Counted from the stretch's first letter, positions 15,890 to 24,551 are shown. The stretch is 33,706 bases of DNA from GCA-2861595 sp035536185 (GCA_035536185.1 DATLOM010000051.1:1-33706), one strand, 5' to 3'. The notes: a model not told the origin generated them from the sequence alone. A program made the numbers and translations.

Positions 15890-17539
15890 ATGAAGACCTG
15901 CCGCCGCTTTTCGACGGCCATCCTCGTCCTCGCTCTTATTGCCGTGGGGTGCAGCGACGACGACGACACCGAAACGGCCACAGAAGACACCACCAGCACC
16001 ACCGCTGCGCCCACGCGTGGCGGGACCTTGGTGGTGGCCATCGACAGCGATCCCGGCGGCCTCAACCCGGCTATCACCACCAGCGGTGCCACCCACACCG
16101 CGGCGGAGCTGATGTACAACGGCCTGGTCGAGCTGGACGATGAGTCCGAGCCCAAGGGCGAGCTGGCCGAGAGCTGGGAGGTCGAGGGCGAAGGCGCCGT
16201 CTACACCTTCAAGCTCCGTCCGAACGTCAAGTGGCACGACGGCAGGCCGTTCACCTCGGCCGACGTGAAGTACTCCTTCGACGAGGTTCTGCTGAAGCTG
16301 CACTCGCGCACCCGGGCCTCGGTCGGCGCGGCGCTCGAGGCCATCGAGGCACCCGACGAGGCGACCGTGGTCTTCCGTTTCAAGCAGCCGTATGCACCGT
16401 TCCTGCAGCAGCTCGACGTCACCGAGGCGCCCATCATCGCCAAGCACGTCTACGAGGGCACCGACCCTTTGACCAACCCGGCCAACCAGGCGCCGGTGGG
16501 GACAGGGCCGTTCAAGATCGCCGGCTACACCAAGGGCAGCGAGGTCCGCATGGACCGCAACCCGGACTACTTCAAGGAGGGCCTCCCTTACCTCGATGCT
16601 GTGGTGATGCGCGTCATCGCCAAACCCGAGACCCAGGTGAGCAGCCTGGAGGGCGGCGAGGTCGGGTGGTTGTTCGACGTGCCGGGGCCCGACATCGAGA
16701 GGCTCAAGGCCACCGGCAACTTCGACACCCTGGAGACAGCCATCAATCCGGGCGGATCGAGCTGCATCATGACGGTCAGCTACAACCTGGATCGGCCGAT
16801 GTTCAAGGACGTCCGCACGAGGAGGGCCCTCGCCCAGGCCCTGAACCGGGAGCAGTTCTTCGAGCGGGTCATCTTCCGTGAAGGCAAGGTGGCTGCCGCC
16901 CCAATATCGAGCGGCATCCCCTTCGCCCACGCCGATGACCTCACCGGCATGCCCAAGTTCGATCGGGCGGCGGCGCAGCGGCTGCTGGATCAGGCGGGGT
17001 GGAAGCGTGAAGGGACGGCCACCCGCACCTCGCAGGGAGTCGAGGGTGTGCCCGACGGCACCAAGCTCGCCTTCGAGTTCCTCTCCTTCCCGACGTTCGT
17101 CCAGTACGGGGAGCTGGCCAAGGCCCAACTGGCCGAGGTGGGCGCCGAGGTGACCGTGCGAGCCGTGGAGCCGCCCGTCTTCGCCGACACCGTGTTCACC
17201 AAGAGGGCCTTCGACACGTCCATCATCAGCTACTGCAACGGCGCCGACCCCGAGATCGGTGTCCGCAGGATGTACGTGTCCTCCAGCATCGGGCCCGTGC
17301 CCTTCTCCAACGCCTCCGCATACAGGAACCCCGAGGTGGATGCCCTGTTCGACGAGGCTCAGGCCACACTGACCAAGGACGAGCGGTCCACGATCTACCG
17401 GAGGATCCAGGAGGCGGCGGTCAGGGATCTTCCCTACTTCTGGATCGTGGAGACGACCTCGACCCGGATGTTCAGCGACAAGTGCAAGGGCTTCGGCCCA
17501 TCCGGGCACTTCGCCGAAACCGCTTACTGCACGACCTGA
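15890..17539 (+). CDS. Peptide ABC transporter substrate-binding lipoprotein (family 5)
   Basis: This 549-residue protein captures oligopeptides or related ligands outside the membrane for the importer encoded downstream. It has a lipoprotein signal with lipobox AVGC, an acidic/Thr-rich linker and then the family 5 fold. Family signatures include RGGTLVVAIDSDPGGLNP, YNGLVELDD, LRPNVKWHDGRPFTSADVKYS, VGTGPFKIAGYTKG and RRALAQALNREQ. The start is the ATG at 15890, with GAGGAGA 6 bases upstream; a TTG two codons earlier is less likely. It is the first gene of a five-gene operon. The ligand cannot be read from the sequence; peptides, nickel complexes or glycosides are all possible in this family. 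Confidence 0.93.
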   Translation: MKTCRRFSTAILVLALIAVGCSDDDDTETATEDTTSTTAAPTRGGTLVVAIDSDPGGLNPAITTSGATHTAAELMYNGLVELDDESEPKGELAESWEVEGEGAVYTFKLRPNVKWHDGRPFTSADVKYSFDEVLLKLHSRTRASVGAALEAIEAPDEATVVFRFKQPYAPFLQQLDVTEAPIIAKHVYEGTDPLTNPANQAPVGTGPFKIAGYTKGSEVRMDRNPDYFKEGLPYLDAVVMRVIAKPETQVSSLEGGEVGWLFDVPGPDIERLKATGNFDTLETAINPGGSSCIMTVSYNLDRPMFKDVRTRRALAQALNREQFFERVIFREGKVAAAPISSGIPFAHADDLTGMPKFDRAAAQRLLDQAGWKREGTATRTSQGVEGVPDGTKLAFEFLSFPTFVQYGELAKAQLAEVGAEVTVRAVEPPVFADTVFTKRAFDTSIISYCNGADPEIGVRRMYVSSSIGPVPFSNASAYRNPEVDALFDEAQATLTKDERSTIYRRIQEAAVRDLPYFWIVETTSTRMFSDKCKGFGPSGHFAETAYCTT

Positions 17540-17572
17540 TATTCCGGACAGCTCCCGTTCTCCACACCGCAC

Positions 17573-18538
17573 GTGACACGCCGGTACCTCGTCCGGCGGC
17601 TGCTGCAGGTGTTCCCGATCTGTGCCGCCATCCTGCTAGTGGGCTTTCTCCTGATCCATCTGGCCCCCGGCGACCCGGTGCTCGCCGTTGCCGGTGACAG
17701 CGGCGACGAGCAGTACTACGCCGAGATGCGAGAGAGGTTCGGGCTGGACCGCCCGTTGCCGGTCCAGCTCGGGATCTACGCCGGCAAGGTGGTCAAGGGC
17801 GACTTCGGTGTCTCCTACACGAGGGGACGGCCGGCGCGGGAGGTGATCGCCGAGCGGGTGCCGGCCAGCCTGCTCCTGGCCACCACCGCCCTGGTAGTAG
17901 CCGTCGTCGTCGGCATCGGGTTCGGTGTGGTCGCCGCCACGCGACAGCGCGGCATCCTCGACGTGGCCACGAGCACGGTCGCCCTGGGCCTGTATGCCGC
18001 ACCCGTCTTCTGGGTCGGTCAGCTGGCCGTGCTCTTCTTCGCCCTGCGACTCGACTGGTTCCCCGTGCAGGGCATGACCAGCGCCGACCGCTCCGGTGGA
18101 GGGTGGCACCACATCCTCGACGTCGTCCACCACCTGGCCCTCCCGGCGCTCGTCCTTGCCTCCCAGGAGATCGGGGCCATCAGCCGGCTCGCCCGCTCGG
18201 GGCTCCTCGACGAGTTGGGCCGCGACCACATCCGCACGGCCCGGGCCAAGGGCGTGCGGGAGAGATCAGTACTGCTCAAGCACGCGATGCGGCGTGCCCT
18301 CCTTCCCGTCGTGACGGTGATCGGTGGGCGTGTCGGGTACTTCGTCTCGGGTGCGGTCGTCGTGGAGATCCTCTTCGCCTGGCCGGGGGTGGCCCAGCTC
18401 CTGGTCTCATCGGTGCAGAGCCGGGACATCCCCATCGTGCTCGGGATCTTCTTCCTCGTGTCACTGATAGTCGTGATCGCCAACCTGCTCACCGACCTGG
18501 CCTATGTCTGGCTCGACCCCCGTATCCGCTACCGCTGA
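17573..18538 (+). CDS. Peptide ABC transporter permease, DppB type
   Basis: This 321-residue inner-membrane permease forms half of the importer channel. It starts with the family signature TRRYLVRRLLQVFPICAAILL and has about six TM helices. PGDPVLAVAGDSGDEQYY and RFGLDRPLPVQLGIYAGKVVKGDFG are typical DppB regions. The EAA-like coupling loop is seen in RTARAKGVRERSVLLKHAMRRALLP. The GTG start at 17573 lies 33 bp after the substrate-binding gene, and the 3' end overlaps the next permease gene. Confidence 0.95.
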   Translation: MTRRYLVRRLLQVFPICAAILLVGFLLIHLAPGDPVLAVAGDSGDEQYYAEMRERFGLDRPLPVQLGIYAGKVVKGDFGVSYTRGRPAREVIAERVPASLLLATTALVVAVVVGIGFGVVAATRQRGILDVATSTVALGLYAAPVFWVGQLAVLFFALRLDWFPVQGMTSADRSGGGWHHILDVVHHLALPALVLASQEIGAISRLARSGLLDELGRDHIRTARAKGVRERSVLLKHAMRRALLPVVTVIGGRVGYFVSGAVVVEILFAWPGVAQLLVSSVQSRDIPIVLGIFFLVSLIVVIANLLTDLAYVWLDPRIRYR

Positions 18539-19388
18539 GCTTCCCGCGCTCGCCGGGCAGCCGCCGATGCTGCCACGCGGCGTCATCCGGCGCGTGGTCC
18601 GGCGGCCAGCGGGGGCCATCGGCCTGGGCCTGACCGCCCTGTTCGCCTTGACCGCGGCCTTCGCCCCTCGGCTGGCGCCCTTCGATCCCTTCTCCGTCGA
18701 CGGCCCGTCGCTGGGCCGTCCCTCGGGCAGGTACCCGATGGGCACCGACGCCCTGGGTCGGGACATCCTCAGCGGCATCATCCATGGCGCTCGCACGGCG
18801 ATCCTGGTCACTGGTCTGGTGGCGGTGATGGTCCTCGTGCTGGGAGTCCTGGTGGGCACGACGGCTGGATGGTTGGGTGGGCGCATCGACGACGTGCTCA
18901 TGCGGTTGACAGAGCTGTTCCAGGTCCTCCCCCGGTTCTTCCTCGCCATCGTGGTGGTCGCCCTGTTCGGGCCGGGGCTGAACCGGCTGATCCTCGTGCT
19001 CGGGCTCACCTCTTGGGTGCTCCTGGCGCGCGTCGTCCGGGCCGAAGTGCTGTCGCTTCGTGAACGGGAGTTCGTCGAAGCGGCCAGTGCCAGTGGGGCA
19101 TCAGGCTTCCGAATCGTGGTGCGGGAGATCCTTCCCAACGCCCTCCCCGTGGCCGTCGCCTACCTCGGGCTGGTCCTCGCACAGGTGCTGCTCATCGAGT
19201 CCAGCCTCGGGTTCCTCGGGCTCGGCGACCCAAACGTCATCAGCTGGGGCGCCATGGCCAGCAACGCCGGCCAGTTCGCCCGGGTGGCGTGGTGGCTGCC
19301 CGTCTTCCCGGGTATGGCCGTCGTCCTCGCCGTACTCGGTTTGAACCTGCTCGCCGACGCGGTCACCGACGTCCTCAGTGGCCGGTGA
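18504..19388 (+). CDS. Peptide ABC transporter permease, DppC type
   Basis: This 294-residue permease is the second half of the channel. It shows FAPRLAPFDPFSVDG, YPMGTDALGRDILSGIIHGART (in two parts, a DppC hallmark), about five TM helices and the coupling loop FVEAASASGASGFRIVVREILPNALP. The start is uncertain: the ATG at 18504 overlaps the DppB gene by 35 bases, while the ATG at 18567 (MLPRGVIRR) would give a cleaner N-terminus. Its stop codon shares one base with the next start (TGATG). Confidence 0.94.
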   Translation: MSGSTPVSATAELPALAGQPPMLPRGVIRRVVRRPAGAIGLGLTALFALTAAFAPRLAPFDPFSVDGPSLGRPSGRYPMGTDALGRDILSGIIHGARTAILVTGLVAVMVLVLGVLVGTTAGWLGGRIDDVLMRLTELFQVLPRFFLAIVVVALFGPGLNRLILVLGLTSWVLLARVVRAEVLSLREREFVEAASASGASGFRIVVREILPNALPVAVAYLGLVLAQVLLIESSLGFLGLGDPNVISWGAMASNAGQFARVAWWLPVFPGMAVVLAVLGLNLLADAVTDVLSGR

Positions 19389-20389
19389 TGGGCGAGGAGC
19401 CACTGCTCGAGGTCCGGGACCTTTCGGTGACGTTCAAGGTGCCGGGCGGGACTGTGCATGCCGTGAACGGCCTCGATCTTCACGTCAGCCCGGGCGAGGT
19501 CCTCGGAGTGGTCGGCGAATCGGGGTGCGGCAAGAGCGTCACCGCCCTGGCCCTGCTGGGGCTCCTGCCGCCGACAGGCCGGGTGGTCGAGGGCACCGCT
19601 TGGTTCAAGGGCCGGGACCTGTTCCGCCTGTCGCGGAGCGAGCTTCGCCAGATCCGTGGTCGTGACATCTCCATGGTGTTCCAGGACCCGCTCACGTCGC
19701 TTCATCCGGGCATGCGGGTCGGCGCCCAGGTGGCAGAAGCGCTCGAGGTGCACGATTCCTCGCTCAGCCGCCGCGCCGCGGCCCAACGGGCCGTCGAGCT
19801 GCTCGACCTCGTGGGGATCCCCGACGCCGCCCTCCGCGCCAACGACCACCCGCACCTGTGGTCGGGAGGCATGCGGCAGCGGGCCATGATCGCCATGGCC
19901 ATCGCCAACAAGCCTGCCCTGATCATCGCCGACGAGCCCACCACGGCCCTGGATGTCACGGTCCAGGCCCAGATCCTCGACGTGCTCGGTGACATCCGGC
20001 AGGAGACCGGTGCTGCCCTGATCCTGATCACCCACGACCTCGGGGTGGTGGCGGAAGTGTGTGATCGTGTCGTGGTGGTCTACGGCGGGCGGGGCGTGGA
20101 GACGGCATCGGTGCACGACCTCTTCGGTGACCCCCGCCACCCGTACACGAGCGGGCTCCTGGCCGCCGTGCCCCGCATCGACGGGCCGCTCCGCCTGCAC
20201 GACCCCATACCGGGACATCCGCCGACCCTGCTCGACAACCCGACCGGCTGTGTCTTCGCCGACCGCTGCTCCCGCCGGGCAGGGCGGGACCGCTGCGTCA
20301 CGGAGTGCCCGGAGCTGAGGCCGATGGACCAGCCCGGCCACCGGGCCGCGTGCCACTTCGCCGAAGAGGCACTGAGCGAGCGCAGATGA
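19388..20389 (+). CDS. Peptide ABC transporter ATPase, DppD/OppD type
   Basis: This 333-residue ATPase powers the importer. Walker A is GESGCGKS at 43-50. The Q-loop is VFQDPLTSLHP, the signature motif is WSGGMRQR, Walker B is ALIIADEP and the switch His is in ITHDLGV. The C-terminal oligopeptide-type extension has a Cys cluster (GCVFADRCSRRAGRDRC) that often binds an Fe-S cluster in this family. The start is the ATG at 19388, one base into the preceding stop. It overlaps the next ATPase gene by four bases. Confidence 0.96.
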   Translation: MGEEPLLEVRDLSVTFKVPGGTVHAVNGLDLHVSPGEVLGVVGESGCGKSVTALALLGLLPPTGRVVEGTAWFKGRDLFRLSRSELRQIRGRDISMVFQDPLTSLHPGMRVGAQVAEALEVHDSSLSRRAAAQRAVELLDLVGIPDAALRANDHPHLWSGGMRQRAMIAMAIANKPALIIADEPTTALDVTVQAQILDVLGDIRQETGAALILITHDLGVVAEVCDRVVVVYGGRGVETASVHDLFGDPRHPYTSGLLAAVPRIDGPLRLHDPIPGHPPTLLDNPTGCVFADRCSRRAGRDRCVTECPELRPMDQPGHRAACHFAEEALSERR

Positions 20390-21354
20390 CCAGCGACGAG
20401 CTGCTCCGGGTCGAAGAGCTGGTGAAGCACTTTCCTGCACCAGGAGGGCCGGTGCGGGCTGTCGATGGGGTGAGCCTCACCATCCGGAGGGGCGAGACGC
20501 TCGGTTTGGTGGGCGAGTCGGGATCGGGCAAGTCCACCTTGGCCCGGTGCATCGTGCGGCTGATCGAGCCCACTGCGGGGAGCGTGGAGCTCGACGGTGT
20601 CGACCTGCTGGGTGCCCACCGGCGCCAGCTCCGCCAGCTCCGGCGCCACTTCCAGATCGTGTTCCAGGACCCCTACGCCTCGCTGAACCCCAGGCGGTCC
20701 GTGGGTGACACGGTGGCGGCACCGCTGCACGTGCACGGGCTGTACGACGCGGAGGGCGGCGAACGGAGGATCGTGGAGCTCTTCGAGCTGGTGGGGCTCG
20801 ACCCCTCTCAGCGCCGGCGCTTCCCCCACGAGCTGTCGGGGGGGCAACGCCAGCGGGTCGGCATCGCCCGGGCGCTGGCCCTCAATCCCAAGCTGCTGGT
20901 GCTCGACGAGCCGGTCTCGTCGCTCGACGTGTCCGTCCGGGCCCAGATCATCGTTCTCCTGGACCGGCTCCAGCGTGAGCTCGGGTTGGCCTACCTGCTC
21001 ATCGCCCACGATCTCGCCGTCGTCCGCCAGCTGGCCGATCGGGTGGCCGTGATGTACCTCGGAAAGCTGGTGGAGGTGGCCGACCGGGACAAGCTCTTCG
21101 AGTCACCGGCCCATCCGTACACGCAGGCGCTCCTTTCCGCCGTGCCCATCCCTGATCCGGAAGGGAGGGAGAACCGCCGGCGGGTCCTCCTCGTGGAGCG
21201 GGCGGAGACAGGGTCCTCCGGAGGGTGCCGGTTCCGCCCGCGCTGCCGGAAGGCGACGCAGTTGTGCGAGGACGAGGAGCCGGCGCTGTTACCGCTCGGC
21301 GAGGACCAGGAGTGCTCTTGCCACCACACCGACATGACAGTTCCTGAAGGGTGA
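20386..21354 (+). CDS. Peptide ABC transporter ATPase, DppF/OppF type
   Basis: This 322-residue ATPase is the partner of the DppD-type subunit. Walker A is GESGSGKS at 43-50. The Q-loop is VFQDPYASLNPRRSVGDTV, the signature is LSGGQRQR, Walker B is LLVLDEPVSSLD and the switch His is in IAHDLAV. The C-terminal domain carries a Cys-containing CRFRPRCRKATQLC. The start is the ATG at 20386, overlapping the DppD-type stop (ATGA). It ends the transporter operon; the next gene has its own promoter. Confidence 0.96.
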   Translation: MTSDELLRVEELVKHFPAPGGPVRAVDGVSLTIRRGETLGLVGESGSGKSTLARCIVRLIEPTAGSVELDGVDLLGAHRRQLRQLRRHFQIVFQDPYASLNPRRSVGDTVAAPLHVHGLYDAEGGERRIVELFELVGLDPSQRRRFPHELSGGQRQRVGIARALALNPKLLVLDEPVSSLDVSVRAQIIVLLDRLQRELGLAYLLIAHDLAVVRQLADRVAVMYLGKLVEVADRDKLFESPAHPYTQALLSAVPIPDPEGRENRRRVLLVERAETGSSGGCRFRPRCRKATQLCEDEEPALLPLGEDQECSCHHTDMTVPEG

Positions 21355-21392
21355 ACGAAAATGGCGGAGGCGCCGTCACCCCATCCTGAACC

Positions 21393-21427
21393 CCTTTACC
21401 AAATCCTTATGTTCGTCTCCAATACTG
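21393..21427 (+). promoter_or_regulatory. Pho-box-like direct repeat plus -10 upstream of the response regulator (box P1)
   Basis: Two 7-mers, CTTTACC (21394-21400) and CCTTATG (21405-21411), lie 11 bp apart, and nine bases later comes AATACT (21421-21426) as a -10. This layout is that of PhoB-type activated promoters, where an 11-bp-period direct repeat replaces the -35. The same 35-bp arrangement recurs at 23780-23814 with 26 identical positions. It lies 67 bp before the regulator's start codon, suggesting autoregulation. Confidence 0.65.
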
Positions 21428-21493
21428 GCAGCCGAGAGTCCAGGAACATGTGCAGTTCGGCGGTGCCACGGGTGAGAGGAACAGCGAGCACGA

Positions 21494-22174
21494 GTGCCCA
21501 GCAGTCCGAAGGCGCGGGTTCTGATAGTCGAAGACGATGAGCTGATCCGCGACGCTCTCGAAGTCGCTCTCGAGAGAGAGGGGTACGAGGTTCGGGCCGA
21601 GGAGGATGGCCGAAGGGTCGAGGAGGCGGCCGAGGTGTTCGTTCCCGATCTGGCCATCCTCGACGTGAACCTCCAGACCGGGCCGGACGGCTACACGATC
21701 GCCCGCCGGCTGCGGGGCAAGAGCAGCGTCCCGATCCTGTTCCTGACCGGCGCCGACGCCGTGGCCGACCGGCTGGCGGGTTTCGAGGCCGGTGCCGACG
21801 ACTACATGGCCAAGCCCTTCGACATCGACGAGGTGCTGGCTCGGATCCGTGCCCTCCTGCGGCGCGCCGGAAAACTGACGTCAGCGGTATGGCAGGTCGG
21901 GGACCTGATCGTGGACGAGGGCCGCCGCACCGTGGTCAAGGCCGGCCGGCTCATCGATGTGACCCCGACGGAGTACCAGCTGCTGTCCATGCTGGCCCGC
22001 CACCCTGGGCAGGTGCTTTCCCGCGGCCAGTTGCTCACTCATCTCGGGGGCTACGACGATCCTGACAGCAATGTCGTAAATGTCCATTTGAGCTCCTTGC
22101 GGCGCAAGCTCCAGGGCCACGGGCCGCCCGTTCTGCACACGGTGCGGGGCATGGGGTACAGCCTGCACACCTGA
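21494..22174 (+). CDS. OmpR/PhoB-family response regulator
   Basis: This 226-residue protein has a receiver domain (residues ~8-120) with the acidic pair in VEDDE, the phospho-acceptor D57 in AILDVNL, Thr in FLTGAD and K107 in MAKPF. A winged-helix DNA-binding domain follows (~130-226), with LTPTEY-type DVTPTEYQLLSMLARHPG and NVHLSSLRRKLQ plus VRGMGYSL. Proteins of this class bind tandem direct repeats with an 11-bp period, matching the box found upstream of this gene. The start is the GTG at 21494. The histidine kinase gene follows after 27 bp and is the likely cognate sensor. The stimulus is not evident. Confidence 0.95.
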   Translation: MPSSPKARVLIVEDDELIRDALEVALEREGYEVRAEEDGRRVEEAAEVFVPDLAILDVNLQTGPDGYTIARRLRGKSSVPILFLTGADAVADRLAGFEAGADDYMAKPFDIDEVLARIRALLRRAGKLTSAVWQVGDLIVDEGRRTVVKAGRLIDVTPTEYQLLSMLARHPGQVLSRGQLLTHLGGYDDPDSNVVNVHLSSLRRKLQGHGPPVLHTVRGMGYSLHT

Positions 22175-22201
22175 CACATACTGGCTCCGCAGGCCGCCGG
22201 A

Positions 22202-23758
22202 GTGCGCGAGGCTGTAGGGGTGACCTCAGTGGGTTGGCGACGGGAACCGGCACAGAGCACGCATGATCCCGAGGTGCGCTGCAGGTGGTTGGAGGAGCGG
22301 CTGAGGCAGCTCGTGGAGACGACTACCACGCCCTTCCTGGCCACCGACACTGATGGCGCCGTCATCGAATGGAACGCCGCAGCCGAGCAAACGTTCGGCT
22401 GGCGCCGCGACGAGGTCGTGGGGCGCGCATTGACCGACACCATCCTGGCGGAGCCGCTCCCCGACGAGCTGCGCCGGCTTCCTGCACCTCGGGACGACGA
22501 TGTCGTCCAGGGGGAGAGGGTGCTCCTGGCCGGGCGGCACCGGGACGGCAGGACGTTCAGCCTCGGCCTCGACGGGTGGGCCAGCTGTCTGGGCGACCGG
22601 CCCACGCTGAACGCCTTCGCCTACGAGGTCGTCGAGGACGAACCGGCGCCCGACCGTTGCCAGATGGGGTCGCTCATCGACTTCACCGGTGAACCCATCA
22701 TCGGCACCGATCGGGAGAACACCATCTGCACCTGGAACCTGTCGGCCGAGGACACCTTCGGGTACCGGGCCAAGGAGGCTCTGGGTGGGAGCCTGGCCAT
22801 GCTCTTCACGCCGGACCGTTACGAGGAGTTGTGCGCGGTCCTGGAGCAACTGGGTGAGCAGCGGGCGGTGGAGCACGAAACGGTGGCGATCCGGCGGGAC
22901 GGCTCCACGTTGGAGGTGGTGCTGACGGTCTCGCTCGTCCGCGACAGCGCCGGCCGGATCACCGGCTACTCGGCGGTGGCCCGGGACGTCACCGAGGAGC
23001 ACCGCATGCAGGCCGAGCTGGACGAGACGCTGCAATGCCTGGAGGCGGCGCTGGGCGAGGCGCGGCAGGCCGAGGCCCAGGAGCGCAGCTTCCTGGCCGA
23101 TGTCGCCCACCAGCTCCGTACGCCGATCGCCGGCATCCGTGCCTCGGCCGACACCCTGCTCAAGGGCGTATCCCCCAGCGCCCACGAGCGCCTCTTGTCC
23201 GGAATGGTGCGGGAGACCTCTCGTGCAGCCCGCCTGCTCACGTCCCTGCTCCAGATCGCCCGCCTCGACGAGGGCTACACGCTGTCCCCGGCCCCCTGTG
23301 ACGTGGTGGCCATCTGCGAGGAGGAGGTGGAGCGGGCGTCTGTGATGTCGCGTGAGCTGGCCGTGCAGGTCCAGGTCGCCGGCCCCATCCCCGACAAGGT
23401 GGAGTCCGACCCCAACGCCCTCCGTGAGATCCTCGCCAACCTTCTCGACAACGCCCGCCGCCACGCCGCCCGCCGCATCGACGTCGTAGTCGACGGAGCC
23501 GGACCTCGGGTCGAGGTGCGAGTGGCCGACGACGGCCCCGGCCTCTCCCCCGACACAGCCGAGCACGCCTTCGAGCGCTTCGTCAGCCTCGACAACAAGG
23601 GCGGCTCCGGCCTCGGCCTACCGATCGCCCGCGGCCTGGCAAGAGCGCAGGGTGGCGACCTCACCTACGAGGACGGTGCCTTCGTGATCTGCCTGCCGGC
23701 CGGCGGCGCCGGCGGTGGCGAGGAGCCACCGGCGGCGGCTCCAGAACACCATGAGTAG
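22202..23758 (+). CDS. Soluble double-PAS sensor histidine kinase
   Basis: This 518-residue kinase has two PAS domains (about residues 36-130, with TPFLATDTDGAVIEWNAAAE, and 155-265, with EPIIGTDRENTICTWNLSAE). A short helical linker follows, then HisKA with H303 in FLADVAHQLRTPIAG and a HATPase domain (N-box LREILANLLDNARRHA, G1 VADDGPGL, G2 GGSGLGLPIA). I see no TM helix or signal peptide, so it probably senses a cytoplasmic cue such as redox state, light or a small ligand through the PAS domains. The start is uncertain: GTG at 22202, or a GTG at 22220. It is co-directional with the response regulator and should phosphorylate it. The C-terminal 20 residues are Gly/Glu/Ala-rich. Confidence 0.93.
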   Translation: MREAVGVTSVGWRREPAQSTHDPEVRCRWLEERLRQLVETTTTPFLATDTDGAVIEWNAAAEQTFGWRRDEVVGRALTDTILAEPLPDELRRLPAPRDDDVVQGERVLLAGRHRDGRTFSLGLDGWASCLGDRPTLNAFAYEVVEDEPAPDRCQMGSLIDFTGEPIIGTDRENTICTWNLSAEDTFGYRAKEALGGSLAMLFTPDRYEELCAVLEQLGEQRAVEHETVAIRRDGSTLEVVLTVSLVRDSAGRITGYSAVARDVTEEHRMQAELDETLQCLEAALGEARQAEAQERSFLADVAHQLRTPIAGIRASADTLLKGVSPSAHERLLSGMVRETSRAARLLTSLLQIARLDEGYTLSPAPCDVVAICEEEVERASVMSRELAVQVQVAGPIPDKVESDPNALREILANLLDNARRHAARRIDVVVDGAGPRVEVRVADDGPGLSPDTAEHAFERFVSLDNKGGSGLGLPIARGLARAQGGDLTYEDGAFVICLPAGGAGGGEEPPAAAPEHHE

Positions 23759-23769
23759 CACTTCGAACT

Positions 23770-23814
23770 ATTTCCGCAACCTTTACGCAACCCTTATTTT
23801 GATCGTCGATACTG
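23770..23814 (+). promoter_or_regulatory. Pho-box-like direct repeat plus -10 upstream of the exported protein (box P2)
   Basis: Three 11-bp units start at 23770 (ATTTCCG-CAAC), 23781 (CTTTACG-CAAC) and 23792 (CCTTATT). Nine bases after the last half-site comes GATACT (23808-23813), exactly the spacing seen in box P1. The two boxes are the only places in the window where I found this arrangement. It lies 40 bp upstream of the exported protein gene and right after the kinase gene, so this regulator is the likely activator. Confidence 0.65.
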
Positions 23815-23853
23815 AAGGAGTAGCAATCACTCAAGACAGGAGCCATCACGCGA

Positions 23854-24471
23854 ATGAACAGGAACATCCGTAAGTCATCGACGTTCGCCGCCGTCACCGT
23901 CGCCGCCTTCCTGGCGACGGCCAGCGTGGCCTTCGCCTGCGTCACCTTCAAGGGCAAGGTCGAAGTCATCGGCCAGGACGGCAGCACCACAGCCGTAGGC
24001 AGCGGCAATCAGCACGCCTACTGCAGCACCGGAAGGCCGGCGACGGCAGCAGCAGGACACCCCGGACAGAACATCACCATCAAGGTGAGCCCGCAAGCGT
24101 GCAACGACCCAGGGGCGGGCGGCACGTCCCTCGATCGACTTCCGCTGGGCACCTACGAAGTCCGCTACAACAACCGCTCAAGCTATGCATTTGATGGCAC
24201 CTCGTACGTAATGGTGCCGCTGTCAGGCTGCTTCTTCCCTGCCAATGAACCTACAACCAGCAAGATCGGCACCTTCAACATCCCTGATGGCAGCGGCACT
24301 GCTACGTGGACCGGGCCGCTGAACCCGGTCAACCCAGCTGGTGTTCCTGCCTATTCGGTGCCGGGCACAGCATCCAACATCTGTGTCGGCAATCCGGTCG
24401 GCCCGATTGATCCGCTGGACACGGGGGGCCCCCCCGGAATTCTGGCGCCCTTCGAGCTTCTCGCCATCTGA
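23854..24471 (+). CDS. Small exported Cys-containing protein
   Basis: The 205-residue product starts with a Sec signal peptide (KSSTFAAVTVAAFLATASVAFA) that ends directly before a Cys. The mature part has six Cys, no TM helix and a beta-rich feel (LPLGTYEVRYNN, GTSYVMVPLSGCFFP, GTFNIPDGSGTATWTGPLNP), ending in a Gly/Pro-rich tail. The residue at -2 is Phe, so this is not a good lipobox. I do not recognise a named family. The signal peptide resembles that of the stalk protein at 31840-32826. The gene has a Pho-box-like promoter shared with the adjacent two-component system and is probably one of its main targets. A strong hairpin follows the stop. Confidence 0.75.
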   Translation: MNRNIRKSSTFAAVTVAAFLATASVAFACVTFKGKVEVIGQDGSTTAVGSGNQHAYCSTGRPATAAAGHPGQNITIKVSPQACNDPGAGGTSLDRLPLGTYEVRYNNRSSYAFDGTSYVMVPLSGCFFPANEPTTSKIGTFNIPDGSGTATWTGPLNPVNPAGVPAYSVPGTASNICVGNPVGPIDPLDTGGPPGILAPFELLAI

Positions 24472-24492
24472 ACCAGAAGCACTGCTACTCCG

Positions 24493-24535
24493 ACACCGGC
24501 GGCATGGGTGTGATTTCACAACATGCCGCCGGTGT
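24493..24535 (+). terminator. Long hairpin after the exported protein gene
   Basis: ACACCGGCGGCATG (24493-24506) and CATGCCGCCGGTGT (24522-24535) form a perfect 14-bp stem. The loop contains a second inverted repeat TGTGA/TCACA, making an extended two-part hairpin. No U-tract follows. It begins 22 bases after the stop codon and ends before the promoter of the next gene, so it is probably a GC-type terminator that separates the two units. Confidence 0.75.
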
Positions 24536-24551
24536 TGGCGCGTAAAACCCA

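Noticed and set aside
19160..21009. Long minus-strand open frames opposite the ABC transporter genes
   Set aside because: They are antisense to four well-conserved transporter genes and have no motifs of their own.
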